Shown here: positions 35,374-44,532 of the stretch, one piece after another
How the letters are laid out: each line of letters starts with the position of its first letter
Position numbering within the stretch: the stretch's first letter is position 1
Assembly (NCBI RefSeq): GCF_030733205.1
Contig: NZ_JASHJL010000011.1
Span: forward strand, 1-64,000
Length of the DNA stretch: 64,000 nt
Source of the DNA: Mameliella sp. MMSF_3455
GTDB taxonomy: Bacteria > Pseudomonadota > Alphaproteobacteria > Rhodobacterales > Rhodobacteraceae
Direction of reading: 5' to 3'
The notes under the pieces: model-generated
Database searches by the model: none
Told to the model about the DNA's origin: nothing
What the model saw: only the letters and a program-made list of their open reading frames with translations
Translations under genes and position numbers: made by a program

Positions 35374-36900
35374 ATGAAATCTGCTCTTTTTTCCCGTTTC
35401 CTCCTGCCCGCGCTTCTTGCCTCCGCCTCGCTTGCGCCGCAGACCGGCCAGGCGGGTGAGATCACAACCGCGCCGAGCGCGCATTTCGACTGTGCGGCGA
35501 CGCTGACAGGCACGATCCAACCCGGCGATCTTGAGCGAATCCAGTCACTTGACATGCGCGCTTTTGCCAATGGGGACCGACCGCTCTGCCTGGACAGCCC
35601 CGGCGGTTCCTTTGGTGAGAGCCTCAGGATCGCGGATTTCCTGCATGATCGCGGTATCCCCACCGCTGTCGATGACGGTGCGGAATGCCTGAACGCCTGT
35701 GCGCTTGTCCTGCTGGGTGGCAGCCGCCTGACGCGCGACGCCGGGCCGGTGCCGAACAAACGGATGCATCTGAACGCAAATGTGGCATTTGGGGGCCTGC
35801 ACCTGCCCATCGCACAGCAGACCTATACTCCCGACCAGGTGGCCGAGGTCTATGGCGCCGCAATGCAGGCAGCGAGTGCATTCACCGCGCGGCTCGACAC
35901 GCTCGACATTCCCACCGATCTCGCCGCCCAGATCCTTGCCCTGACCAGCAACGAACAATTGGCAGTCGACCGCGTGGACGAGGCCCGCGCCCTTGGGCTA
36001 CAACTCGAAGGCTTCGAGGCCCCCAGCAGCCTGAGCGACACGATGGTGACGCGCTCCTGCATCCAGTCCAACCGGGATTTCGACCCGGATCACACCAGCC
36101 CGGGGCGGTCCGTCTACGATCACCGTGTTCTGCGCGAACAGGGTGCGACGGCGCATCGCAAGGCAACATACATCGTCGAGGCGATCATCGACGGCGTTCC
36201 GTCCTGGCTTGGTTGCCAGGTGGAACTGAACACTTCCCCGCCCGCCGAAGGACAGACTGCCGCCGCGCTGCGTCTGCGCACCAGTCCGGAATGGACCTCG
36301 GGCGGCAATCCGACGCTCTTTCAGGTGCACAAGGCCCTTCTGCCGCAAGACTGGACCGGCGTGCCTTTTCGCGATTTCTGGAAGCTTATTCCAGAGAACC
36401 AGACCCTTGCCGAGGCGCGCAAGATGACCGCGCCGGATGCCAGTTCTTCGATCATCGTGTCACCCGTGCGCAACCTGCCGGCCACCACGCTGGGCACAGA
36501 AGCAGCACTTGGCCTGCTGTTCGACGACCGGCAGGAAATCCAGAACCGCCTGACGCTCTTGGGGTTTGACACCCGCGGCGCCGACGGGATCTTTGGCCCC
36601 GGAACCCGTGACGCGATGCGCGAATGGCAACGGAGCAACGGGCTGGAGCCGACCGGGTTCCTGGATCGTACGCAACTGGACATGCTGAACCGGCAGAGCG
36701 CCTCGCTCTACGGCGTCTTTGCCGAGGAACAGCGGCGCGAGGAAGAAGAACAGGAACGGCTGCGCAACGCCCCTGCCCCGGTCTTCAACCCGCCGGCCTC
36801 GGCCGATGCGCCCGCGCCGGAACCAGAGGGGCAGCGCGTCCGGGTCTGCCAGCGGACGATCTTTGGCGAGCTGGTGAACTGCCGGATCGAATTCCGCTGA
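35374..36900 (+). CDS. exported protein with Clp/COG3904-like domain and peptidoglycan-binding domain
   Basis: The 508-residue precursor has a signal peptide (about 1-27, FSRFLLPALLASASLAPQTG). It is followed by a Clp-crotonase-like region (about 60-145: CLDSPGGSFGESLRIADFLH, AECLNACALVLLGGSRL) of the kind seen in COG3904 periplasmic proteins. Near the C-terminus a peptidoglycan-binding-1 repeat (about 380-440) contains FDTRGADGIFGPGTRDAMREW. The usual Ser nucleophile position reads NACAL, so protease activity is doubtful. It ends with a Glu-rich coil and proline-rich tail. CCGGAG precedes the ATG at 35374; an upstream start at 35302 would add 24 residues before the signal. Confidence 0.82.
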   Translation: MKSALFSRFLLPALLASASLAPQTGQAGEITTAPSAHFDCAATLTGTIQPGDLERIQSLDMRAFANGDRPLCLDSPGGSFGESLRIADFLHDRGIPTAVDDGAECLNACALVLLGGSRLTRDAGPVPNKRMHLNANVAFGGLHLPIAQQTYTPDQVAEVYGAAMQAASAFTARLDTLDIPTDLAAQILALTSNEQLAVDRVDEARALGLQLEGFEAPSSLSDTMVTRSCIQSNRDFDPDHTSPGRSVYDHRVLREQGATAHRKATYIVEAIIDGVPSWLGCQVELNTSPPAEGQTAAALRLRTSPEWTSGGNPTLFQVHKALLPQDWTGVPFRDFWKLIPENQTLAEARKMTAPDASSSIIVSPVRNLPATTLGTEAALGLLFDDRQEIQNRLTLLGFDTRGADGIFGPGTRDAMREWQRSNGLEPTGFLDRTQLDMLNRQSASLYGVFAEEQRREEEEQERLRNAPAPVFNPPASADAPAPEPEGQRVRVCQRTIFGELVNCRIEFR

Positions 36901-36922
36901 CCTGGTGACCCGGTGATCTGCA

Positions 36923-36958
36923 AAGAAAAACGCGCGGCGACCAGGGGCCGCCGCGCGC
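36923..36958 (-). terminator. Rho-independent terminator after the EF-hand gene
   Basis: On the minus strand, CGCGCGGCG and CGCCGCGCG pair and run into TTTTTCTTTGC. It lies 41 bases past the stop of the EF-hand protein gene. Confidence 0.9.
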
Positions 36959-36998
36959 CGGTGTCATGCCCCGGGGACAGGGGCATGGTCCACGCCGA

Positions 36999-37253
36999 TC
37001 AGGCGTCGTTTGCCGGGATCAACCCGTCGGCACGGGCCGTGTCCAGCTCTTCGGCGCTCAGCAGGCCGTCGCCATCTGCATCCGCCTGAGCATAGTCATC
37101 CTGCGAGACGTCCGGGTACATGACCTGCACCTCTTCCAGCGACACCATGCCGTCACCGTCGGTGTCGAGCGCCACGTCGCCCTCCATGTCCTGCGCAAAG
37201 GCGGGAAGGGTGAACAGGGCCAGTGCGGCGCCGGTCAGGATCTGCGTTTTCAT
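36999..37253 (-). CDS. small exported EF-hand calcium-binding protein
   Basis: The 84-residue precursor has a signal peptide (about 1-20, GAALALFTLPAFAQ). Two EF-hand loops follow, DTDGDGMVSLEE (30-41) and DADGDGLLSAEE (58-69), with all acidic ligand positions filled. It should bind calcium in the periplasm or outside. GGAGGAAAG lies ahead of the ATG at 37253; upstream in-frame codons belong to a gene-free region. It is followed by a strong terminator. Its partners are unknown. Confidence 0.9.
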   Translation of the reverse strand: MKTQILTGAALALFTLPAFAQDMEGDVALDTDGDGMVSLEEVQVMYPDVSQDDYAQADADGDGLLSAEELDTARADGLIPANDA

Positions 37254-37728
37254 AGTCTTTCCTCCATGAGTGGTTGGTTGGAAGTGAGCCAAACATGGGA
37301 CGAGTTTTTCCCCGCTTCGAGGTCTTGCGGCCAGCCGCTTGAAAACACGCGGCAAACTGCCGGAAATGCTGCTTCGCGCAAGCGGACCTTGGCCGGCGCC
37401 AAGCCGCACGCGGGACCCCGCATACAGGGCACGCGCATTCCGGCATGACACCGCCGAAGACGCACTCCGTGGGTCATTGGCGGGAACCTGCCCGCGCCGA
37501 TGTCAGGGAAAAGAAAGGGGGCGTCCCTTTGGGGAAAGGACGCCCCGAGTTTCGCGTACAAGGCTCATCTGATTCACCGCCCGTGTCTTTTCTGCCTGCG
37601 GCCTTGTCAGCGTCTGGGGCCAGCGCACCGGCCCCTGGAACGGATGGCGGGACGGGACTCCCGGACCACCCTAACCACGCGGGGTCACTGGCAACGTGTC
37701 CCCGCATCACCCCCCCAGGGGTGTCTCT
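37254..37728. other. gene-free stretch between nrdJ trailer and EF-hand gene
   Basis: No credible coding frame occupies these 475 bases. They hold an intrinsic terminator (37506-37546, minus), GC-rich inverted repeats such as GGGGCC/GGCCCC near 37617-37640, and the promoter region of the EF-hand gene. The part between 37546 and 37728 may be the untranslated end of the nrdJ operon or a small RNA. I see no known RNA family. Confidence 0.35.
37506..37546 (-). terminator. Rho-independent terminator downstream of the nrdJ operon
   Basis: On the minus strand, GGGGCGTCC and GGACGCCCC with inner TTT/AAA pairs enclose CCCC and run into CTTTCTTTTCC. It is 183 bases past the last stop of the nrdJ operon, leaving a long trailer. 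Confidence 0.82.
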
Positions 37729-38019
37729 TCAGGCGCTCCGCCGGTCCTCGACCGGCAGGGCGCCAAGCGTCCGGAAATAGGCAATGCCCGTGGTCATGTC
37801 GAAGCGGTGGACTGTCAGGTCGAACCCGCTGCCGTCATGCGCGGTGGCCCTCAGGGGCGCCTCGCTGCGCATTGCCGTCCCGATGAAGCGCGTGGGCATT
37901 GCAAAGGACCCGGCGCCGCGGTGATCCGGACCGTCCGGGATCACGTTGACCGTGAGGGTCATCGGATCGCTGAGAATGCCATCCCATTCAAGCACGCAGT
38001 CCATCCGGAAGGACGCCAT
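37729..38019 (-). CDS. small conserved-looking protein downstream of nrdJ
   Basis: The 96-residue product (MASFRMDCVLEWDGILSDPM at the start) is probably all-beta and cytosolic. I do not recognise a family. CTGAGGAGCG lies before the ATG, which is only 11 bases after the nrdJ stop, so the two are very likely co-transcribed. The frame runs open upstream into the nrdJ C-terminus, but that part is in another frame of nrdJ and has no ribosome-binding site. A link with dNTP metabolism is only positional. Confidence 0.72.
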   Translation of the reverse strand: MASFRMDCVLEWDGILSDPMTLTVNVIPDGPDHRGAGSFAMPTRFIGTAMRSEAPLRATAHDGSGFDLTVHRFDMTTGIAYFRTLGALPVEDRRSA

Positions 38020-38030
38020 TCTATCGCTCC

Positions 38031-41000
38031 TCAGCTGCAGCCCGAGGTCGCGCCGCAGGTGTTGCACTTCATGCAGGTGCCGTTGCGCACCAGCGTGTAG
38101 TTGCCGCACTCGCCGCAGGCTTCGCCCTCGTAGCCCTGCATCTTGGCCTTGGTGACCGCCGTCATGGCCATCGCCGAGGAGGCCGATCCGCCGGACTTCG
38201 GTCCTGCAGCGGTGGCGGGCACCAGGGTCCGCAGCACTTGATCGGGGTCTGTCCCAGCTTCCAGCGCGACAGTCGCCTGGCCACCCTGCAGCACCACCAG
38301 TTCCTGCGGCAGACGCTTGCGCAGGTAGCCGGTCGAGCTGATCTGCTTCAGCACTTCCAGGCTGCGGCTGGCGGCGGTTTCCGACAGTTCCTGGACGTTC
38401 GACACGCCCTCTTCCTCGCCCCGGCCAAGGTCGTCAAAGCTGGCGCCCTCGGGTTTGACATGGGCCAGGTCGGTACGGTCAAGGTAGGACACGGCCAGTT
38501 CGCGGAAGATGTAATCAAGGATCGACGTGGCGTTCTTGATCGAGTCGTTGCCCTGCACCATGCCCGCCGGTTCGAACTTGGTGAAGGTGAAGGCGTCGAC
38601 GAATTCCTCCAGCGGCACGCCGTATTGCAGGCCGACCGACACGGCGATGGCGAAGTTGTTCATCATTGCACGGAAGCCGGCGCCTTCCTTATGCATGTCG
38701 ATGAAGATCTCGCCAAGGTTGCCGTCCTCGTATTCGCCGGTCCGCAGGTAGACCTTGTGACCGCCGACGATCGCCTTTTGCGTATAACCTTTGCGACGCT
38801 CGGGCATCTTGGTGCGGCCGGCGCGGGCCACTTCCTTGATCACGACCTTTTCGACGATCTTCTCGGCCAGGACCTGTGCCTTTTCGTGCTGCGAGCCGCT
38901 TTCCAGCACTTCCGCCGCCTCGTCGTCATCCTCGACCAGCGCGGCCGCAAGCGGCTGCGACAGTTTCGAACCGTCACGGTAGAGCGCGTTCGCCTTGACC
39001 CCCAGCGACCAGCTGAGTTCATAGGCCTTCTGGCAATCCTCGATGGTCGCATCGTTGGGCATGTTGATCGTCTTGGAGATCGCGCCCGAGATGAAGCTTT
39101 GCGCCGCCGCCATCATGGTGATGTGGCTGTCGACCGAGAGGAAGCGCTTGCCCTTCTTGCCGCAGGGGTTGGCGCAGTCGAAGACCTTGAGGTGTTCCTC
39201 TTTCAGGTGCGGCGCCCCTTCCAGGGTCATGGTGCCGCAAACGTGGTCGTTCGCGGCCTCGATGTCGGCCTTGGAAAAGCCCAGGTGCCGCAGCAGGTCA
39301 AAGCTGGGATCGACCAGTTTCTCCGCCGGAATGCCCAGGACGTCACAGCAGAACTCTTCGCCCAGCGTCCACTGGTTGAAGACAAAGCGGATGTCAAAGG
39401 CCGAGGCCAGCGCGCTTTCCACCTTCTCGATCTGCGCCGGGCCGAAGCCGTGGCCGATCAGGGCGGTGTGGTTGATGCCCGGCGCGTTGCCCAGCGTCTG
39501 GTGGCCCACTGCATAAGAGATGATCTCTTCGATCTGGCTGGATGTGTAGCCGAGGTTCTCCAGGGCGCCGGGGACAGACCGGTTGATGATCTTGAAGTAA
39601 CCGCCGCCGGCCAGCTTCTTGAACTTCACCAGGGCGAAATCGGGCTCGATGCCGGTGGTGTCGCAGTCCATCACCAGGCCGATGGTGCCGGTCGGCGCGA
39701 TGACCGAAACCTGAGCGTTGCGGTATCCGTGCTTCTCGCCAAGGCTATAGGCCTCGTCCCAAGACGACATGGCCAAGTGCACCAGGGCCTCGTCCGGGCA
39801 GTTCACAAGATCCAGCGGCACCGGCTTGACCGCCAGCTTGTCATAGCCTTCCGACGCGCCGTAGGCAGCGTTGCGGTGGTTCTTGATGACACGCAGCATG
39901 TGCTCGCGGTTGCGCTCGTAGCCCGGGAAGGCGCCCAGCTCACCGGCGATCTCTGCCGAGGTCGCATAGGATGTGCCGGTCATGATCGCGGTGAGCGCAC
40001 CGCAGAGCGCACGGCCCTCGTCCGAGTCGTAGCCGTACCCCATGTTCATCAGCAGGCCGCCGATGTTGGCATAGCCCAGACCCAGCGTCCGGAAATCATA
40101 CGACAGCTGCGCGATTTCCTTCGACGGGAACTGTGCCATCAGAACCGAGATTTCCAGCGTCAGGGTCCACAGGCGCGTGGCGTGGATATACCCCTCGGCG
40201 TCGAAACGGCCGTCCTTGAGGAAGGTCAGCAGGTTCATCGAGGCCAGGTTGCAGGCCGTATCGTCGAGGAACATGTACTCGGAACAGGGGTTCGAACCGC
40301 GGATCGCGCCGTCTTCCGGGCAGGTGTGCCAGGCGTTGACGGTGTCGTGGAACTGGATGCCCGGATCGGCACAGGCCCAGGCCGCGTGACCCACCTGCTC
40401 CCAGAGGTCGCGCGCCTTGACGGTCTTGGCGACCTTGCCGTCGGTGCGACGGATCAGTTCCCAGTCGGCGTCGTCCTTGACCGCCTTGAGGAAGGCATCC
40501 GTGACGCGGATCGAGTTGTTGGAATTCTGGCCCGAGACCGAGGCGTAGGCTTCGGAGTCCCAATCCGTGTCGTAGGTCGGGAACTCGATCGAGGCATAGC
40601 CCTGCCGTGCGTAGTCGAGCACGCGCTTGATGTAGGTCTCGGGGATCATGGCGCCCTTGGCCGCACGGATGGCCGCCTTCAGGGTCTCGTTGCTCTTGGG
40701 ATCATATGCGTCGGCTTCATCGCCGTCCCAGACACGGATCGCCTCGAAGATGCCGTTCAACATCTTCTCGTGCATCTTCGAGCCGGCGACGATGGACGCC
40801 ACCTTCTGCTCTTCCTTCACCTTCCAGTTGATGAATTCTTCGATGTCCGGGTGATCGGCGTCGCAAATCACCATCTTCGCTGCTCGACGGGTCGTTCCGC
40901 CGGACTTGATCGAGCCCGCGGCGCGGTCGCCGATCTTGAGGAACCCCATCAGGCCGGAGGACTTGCCTCCGCCTGACAGCGCCTCGCCCTCGGCACGCAG

Positions 41001-41690
41001 GGAGGAGAAGTTCGTGCCGGTGCCAGAACCGTATTTGAACAGGCGCGCCTCGCGCACCCACAGATCCATGATACCACCCTCGTTCACCAGGTCGTCCTGA
41101 ACCGACTGGATAAAGCAGGCATGCGGCTGCGGATGCTCATAAGCCGACTTGGATTTCACCAGCTTGCCGGTTTTGTAATCGACATAGAAATGGCCCTGGC
41201 TGGGACCGTCGATGCCATAGGCCCAGTGCAGGCCGGTGTTGAACCACTGCGGGCTGTTCGGCGCGGCCATCTGGGTGGCCAGCATGTAGCGCATCTCGTC
41301 GAAATAGGCCTGGGCGTCTTCCTCGGTCGTGAAATAACCGCCTTTCCAGCCCCAGTAGGCCCAGGCGCCTGCCAGACGATCAAAGACCTGGCGCGCGCTG
41401 GTTTCTCCGGTGCGCGGCGTGTCCTTCGACGCCGGGACAGAGCGCCACAGGAATTCCGGCACGCCTTCTTCCTTGACGCGCTTCAGCTCGGTCGGAACCC
41501 CGGCCTTGCGGAAATATTTCTGTGCGATCACGTCGCTGGCCACCTGGCTCCAGCCCGCGGGCACTTCCAGCTGATCGAGCGCAAAGACAGTGGTGCCGTC
41601 AGGGTTACGGATTTCCGACTTGGTGATGACAAAGTCGATTTCGGCGTAAGCGTCCTGACCGGCCTTGGTGAATTTGCGTTCGATTTTCAT
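38031..41690 (-). CDS. nrdJ: vitamin B12-dependent (class II) ribonucleotide reductase
   Basis: NrdJ reduces ribonucleotides to deoxyribonucleotides with adenosylcobalamin, independent of oxygen. The 1219-residue product is the long form common in alphaproteobacteria. It includes [32 protein letters not shown]-type and [18 protein letters not shown] active-site blocks, and [11 protein letters not shown]-terminal zinc-ribbon-like tail with paired cysteines (GECGNYTLV ... [13 protein letters not shown]) is probably the redox relay. It starts [14 protein letters not shown]. Adenosylcobalamin must be made or imported elsewhere. NrdR-like and DnaA-like sites lie upstream. Confidence 0.98.
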   Translation of the reverse strand: MKIERKFTKAGQDAYAEIDFVITKSEIRNPDGTTVFALDQLEVPAGWSQVASDVIAQKYFRKAGVPTELKRVKEEGVPEFLWRSVPASKDTPRTGETSARQVFDRLAGAWAYWGWKGGYFTTEEDAQAYFDEMRYMLATQMAAPNSPQWFNTGLHWAYGIDGPSQGHFYVDYKTGKLVKSKSAYEHPQPHACFIQSVQDDLVNEGGIMDLWVREARLFKYGSGTGTNFSSLRAEGEALSGGGKSSGLMGFLKIGDRAAGSIKSGGTTRRAAKMVICDADHPDIEEFINWKVKEEQKVASIVAGSKMHEKMLNGIFEAIRVWDGDEADAYDPKSNETLKAAIRAAKGAMIPETYIKRVLDYARQGYASIEFPTYDTDWDSEAYASVSGQNSNNSIRVTDAFLKAVKDDADWELIRRTDGKVAKTVKARDLWEQVGHAAWACADPGIQFHDTVNAWHTCPEDGAIRGSNPCSEYMFLDDTACNLASMNLLTFLKDGRFDAEGYIHATRLWTLTLEISVLMAQFPSKEIAQLSYDFRTLGLGYANIGGLLMNMGYGYDSDEGRALCGALTAIMTGTSYATSAEIAGELGAFPGYERNREHMLRVIKNHRNAAYGASEGYDKLAVKPVPLDLVNCPDEALVHLAMSSWDEAYSLGEKHGYRNAQVSVIAPTGTIGLVMDCDTTGIEPDFALVKFKKLAGGGYFKIINRSVPGALENLGYTSSQIEEIISYAVGHQTLGNAPGINHTALIGHGFGPAQIEKVESALASAFDIRFVFNQWTLGEEFCCDVLGIPAEKLVDPSFDLLRHLGFSKADIEAANDHVCGTMTLEGAPHLKEEHLKVFDCANPCGKKGKRFLSVDSHITMMAAAQSFISGAISKTINMPNDATIEDCQKAYELSWSLGVKANALYRDGSKLSQPLAAALVEDDDEAAEVLESGSQHEKAQVLAEKIVEKVVIKEVARAGRTKMPERRKGYTQKAIVGGHKVYLRTGEYEDGNLGEIFIDMHKEGAGFRAMMNNFAIAVSVGLQYGVPLEEFVDAFTFTKFEPAGMVQGNDSIKNATSILDYIFRELAVSYLDRTDLAHVKPEGASFDDLGRGEEEGVSNVQELSETAASRSLEVLKQISSTGYLRKRLPQELVVLQGGQATVALEAGTDPDQVLRTLVPATAAGPKSGGSASSAMAMTAVTKAKMQGYEGEACGECGNYTLVRNGTCMKCNTCGATSGCS

Positions 41691-41833
41691 CCCGGATGCC
41701 CTTAAAGTGTGTCCCGTTTTTTCGTGCCGGTCGGCAAGGCAAAGGACAAAGGCACCCTCCCGCTGTTGCCACGCGGGCCGAGGTCCACGCCCCGTTCAGA
41801 TCCATGTTGTGCTTGTCTGTCCCTTGCCGTCGC

Positions 41834-41849
41834 CCACTACATCTAGTGG
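41834..41849 (-). promoter_or_regulatory. NrdR-box-like palindrome upstream of nrdJ
   Basis: CCACTA-CATC-TAGTGG is a perfect 6+6 inverted repeat matching the form of NrdR boxes (acaCwAtATaTwGtgt) at the CACTA/TAGTG arms. It lies 144-159 bases before the nrdJ start. A weaker match, TCTACATATATTTTGT, is at 41917-41932 with the central ATATAT. NrdR boxes normally come in pairs three turns apart; these two are about eight turns apart. Confidence 0.5.
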
Positions 41850-42277
41850 CTGTCGCGATCGGCCTACACAAAATGGCCCTGACGAACCGGAGTCGTCAAC
41901 GCGTTTTTTTACGATATCTACATATATTTTGTGTTGACCAAACGGCACTCTACTAGGGGCGGTAGAGGGTCTCCGATTCATCCCGGATCTGTTAATAATT
42001 TCCGCATTCCCGCAAACCGTGGAAATACAAAGAGAGACGGCAGTTTATGCACAAATGCTTGTGGAAAACTTCGCGGATGACGGCCTAAATGGTTAATCTT
42101 TGTTAACTTCTCGGATGACCACCGATGTTGCAGTTCGAACACGCACAACACGCCAATTCGGGGAACAGCGCCCCAGCCCCACCACATCTAGTGTGGTGAC
42201 CGATTCTTTGGCAGGCGCCAAAGAGAGGCGCCCGGGCCGCTGGCCCGGACGCTTGTGGTCGTGGCAGAACGCTGTGC
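41850..42277. other. rest of the nrdJ upstream region
   Basis: No coding frame fills the 587 bases between nrdJ and the RTX gene. Besides NrdR-like and DnaA-like sites it holds an AT-rich section (42090-42112, TTAATCTTTGTTAA) and a second CATCTAGTG-containing repeat (CCACA-TCTAG-TGTGG near 42181-42197) echoing the NrdR-like box. A GC-rich hairpin (42229-42252) probably ends the RTX transcript. Confidence 0.4.
42018..42068. promoter_or_regulatory. cluster of DnaA-box-like sites
   Basis: TTATGCACA (42045-42053, plus) and TTTTCCACA (42060-42068, minus) each differ by one base from the consensus TTATCCACA. They face each other six bases apart. A weaker TTTCCACGG lies at 42018-42026 (minus). An AT-rich stretch follows at once. 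This may be DnaA control of nrdJ, as for nrdAB in E. coli, or an origin-like element; dnaA is not nearby. Confidence 0.4.
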
Positions 42278-44230
42278 TCAGACCAGGATCATCTCGCCCG
42301 AGACCTGCGCCAGTTGCGTATCTTGCAGCGTGACGGTCACATCCTGGTCCATGAAAACCACATCGTCCCCCTGCTGCATCATCAGTCCGATGGCCGCACC
42401 CGCATCCGGGTAGCCAAAGGCGGTGAAATCCAGCATGTCCCAGGACTCCAGGTCGGTCACGATGTGGCTGCTGCCCGTGTCGGTGCCAAAGACGAAGGTG
42501 TCCGACAGGTAGCCGCCCGACAGGGTGTTGGTGCCCCCGTTGCCCGCAATCACGTCATTGGTGCCCTGGGCATCGACCCAGTCTTCCAGGTCCGAAGCGC
42601 TGCGCATCTGCATTTCGGGGCTTTCCGAAAAGCCCAGAAGCACATCGGCCCGGGATGCACCTGCCTCCAACTGGCCGACCCAATGCGCCAGACCACCGGG
42701 ATCCGCGCCGCGATCAAGGGTGTTCTGGTACATCGCCCGAACGAAGTCCTCGTTTGTACCGCCGCCAAAGACGGCGTTGAACTCGGGCGAATTGGCGAAA
42801 CCGTTTGCCGCCGCGCTCAGGCCGAAAGAGCCCGACCCGATTCCGGTCGCCCAGGATTCAAAGCCGGGACCATCCGGGTTGCGGTCAAACGCGGTGACAT
42901 ACAGGCGATAGATCTGGCCTGTAATCCCTTCGATATCGCCGGAAAACATGCCATCGCCGAAGATCATGTCATCGCCACCACCGCCGCCGATGTTGTCCGC
43001 GCCCATGTTGCCGAACAGCATGTCGTCGCCTCCTGCCCCGCGCAGGATGTCATCGCCGCCGTCACCATAGGCCACGTCGGCCATGATCCCGGTCTGGGCA
43101 TTGGGCAAACCCTGGTCGCTGTCCGACCAGGACCCGGTGTGTATCTCGTCGTTGCCCGCGCCACCGTGGATCGTGTCCATTCCGTCGGCCATCGCGTCAA
43201 AGGTCGATCCGGTCGCCTCTGCGGTGCGGCTGTCGCCGTCACCGGTCAGGATCTCGTCGCCCGCGCCGCCCATGATCATGTCGTTTCCGGCACCACCCGC
43301 GATGCCGCCGTCATAGTCGGCCAGCGTCAGCCCCCCCGAGGCGCCCGCATCGGCGGTGTTGGGACCATTGACGTCCATCTGGCCCGAATCCAGCATGTCG
43401 TCGCCGGCGTTGCCCTCGAGGATGTCGGCGCCAAGGCCGCCCATAAGCGAGTCATTGTCCGCACCGCCGGTGATCGTGTCGTTGCCCGCCAGACCGTCGA
43501 CGATGTCATCCCCGGGCCCGGCGTCGAACATGTCGGGGTTGGGGGTCAGGACAACCGTGTCACTTGCGGTGTCGCGGTGCTCTGCCAAGACGGCAAGGGC
43601 CTCTGCCCGGGTGGCGACCTCGATGTCCCCAGCTGCGGCCGGTAGGATGCCGATATAGCCGTTCGTGCCGCCGGCGACCTCACCGCCCGTGCCCATGCCG
43701 ATACCATCTGGAATCTCGACTCCGTGCAGCACGATCTCACGCAGTTCCAGCGGCATCAGGTCGGAAGCAAGGTAATCGGTCATCGTGACCGGGCTGAAGA
43801 AGTTGCTGTTGTCGCCGAGGTCATAGCTCTGGACGAAGGAGATTCGTCCCGAGGCGTCCGCCATCGGCATCATGCCGTCCATCGACAGCGGCAGGATCAC
43901 GTCGCCATACTTGCCTACCCCTTCGAGTACCTCGACCATGCCATCACGGTCCAGGTCGTCCGCGATGGTTGGTGCCACGGAATCGATCGGCGCGCCCGTC
44001 TCGTCGAAAAGACCGTGAATGTGTTGTGCATGGGTCTGCGACGGTGTCAGCCCGGTGGCCGAGATCGCGACATTCAGATAGGCCGAGCCATCGTCGTCGG
44101 TGACCATCGCCAACACTGCGGTGCCCTCCACACCCGAACTGTTCAGCGCGCCCAGATCTACGGTCCAGAAGGCATCCGCCTGATCCAGAAACGTTTCGAA
44201 TGAATCGTAATTTGAGGCCAAGTGGGCCAT
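42278..44230 (-). CDS. RTX-type calcium-binding exoprotein with CHRD-like and DUF4214 domains
   Basis: The 650-residue protein has no N-terminal signal. An N-terminal CHRD-like domain (about 15-195, THAQHIHGLFDETGAP) leads into glycine/aspartate nonapeptide repeats (about 230-440, AGPGDDIVDGLAGND, GGAGNDMIMGGAGDE). A DUF4214 domain (about 445-550, ITGQIYRLYVTAFDRNPDG) and a C-terminal beta-rich secretion-like region ending MILV follow. RTX repeats bind calcium and such proteins usually leave by type I secretion, for which no genes are present here. CAGGAGGAAG precedes the ATG. It is very acidic. The extracellular role is unknown. Confidence 0.87.
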   Translation of the reverse strand: MAHLASNYDSFETFLDQADAFWTVDLGALNSSGVEGTAVLAMVTDDDGSAYLNVAISATGLTPSQTHAQHIHGLFDETGAPIDSVAPTIADDLDRDGMVEVLEGVGKYGDVILPLSMDGMMPMADASGRISFVQSYDLGDNSNFFSPVTMTDYLASDLMPLELREIVLHGVEIPDGIGMGTGGEVAGGTNGYIGILPAAAGDIEVATRAEALAVLAEHRDTASDTVVLTPNPDMFDAGPGDDIVDGLAGNDTITGGADNDSLMGGLGADILEGNAGDDMLDSGQMDVNGPNTADAGASGGLTLADYDGGIAGGAGNDMIMGGAGDEILTGDGDSRTAEATGSTFDAMADGMDTIHGGAGNDEIHTGSWSDSDQGLPNAQTGIMADVAYGDGGDDILRGAGGDDMLFGNMGADNIGGGGGDDMIFGDGMFSGDIEGITGQIYRLYVTAFDRNPDGPGFESWATGIGSGSFGLSAAANGFANSPEFNAVFGGGTNEDFVRAMYQNTLDRGADPGGLAHWVGQLEAGASRADVLLGFSESPEMQMRSASDLEDWVDAQGTNDVIAGNGGTNTLSGGYLSDTFVFGTDTGSSHIVTDLESWDMLDFTAFGYPDAGAAIGLMMQQGDDVVFMDQDVTVTLQDTQLAQVSGEMILV

Positions 44231-44401
44231 GAAAACTTCCTCCTGTCGCTTTTCGCGTGACCAGAGTCACGATTCAGGAAACAGAAAGTTTCATTGATCC
44301 GGGGAATTTCAGGTCGGCCGAGGCGCCAGAGGCCTTGATCGCGTCGGGATCGATAGCGCCGCGCGGAAAGAGTCCATTTAGAATCAGTAAATTACAGGAA
44401 G

Positions 44402-44478
44402 TGGTCGGGGCGGCGAGATTCGAACTCACGACCTTCTGTACCCAAAACAGACGCGCTACCAGGCTGCGCTACGCCCCG
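44402..44478 (-). tRNA. tRNA-Pro (anticodon TGG)
   Basis: The 77-base cloverleaf has acceptor arm CGGGGCG pairing with CGCCCCG, a D-arm TAGCGCAGCCTGGTAGCGC, and anticodon stem-loop TCTGT-TTTGGGT-ACAGA giving anticodon TGG. The T-arm has GTTCGAATC, the discriminator is A, and the CCA end is encoded. All features are standard. Confidence 0.96.
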
Positions 44479-44532
44479 ACGGTCCGTGCGGTCTAGCCGC
44501 ACGGAGCGGGCTTGAAAAGCCCCTTTTGCAGA

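Noticed and set aside
38238-40976. 912-residue plus-strand frame over nrdJ
   Set aside because: It is antisense to the conserved NrdJ; a long frame in GC-rich DNA but without protein-like motifs.
42018-42112. Chromosomal origin of replication
   Set aside because: DnaA-like boxes and AT-rich DNA are present, but there are only two or three boxes, no dnaA, gidA, parA or hemE neighbourhood, and GC skew cannot be judged here. It is kept as a regulatory-site candidate only.
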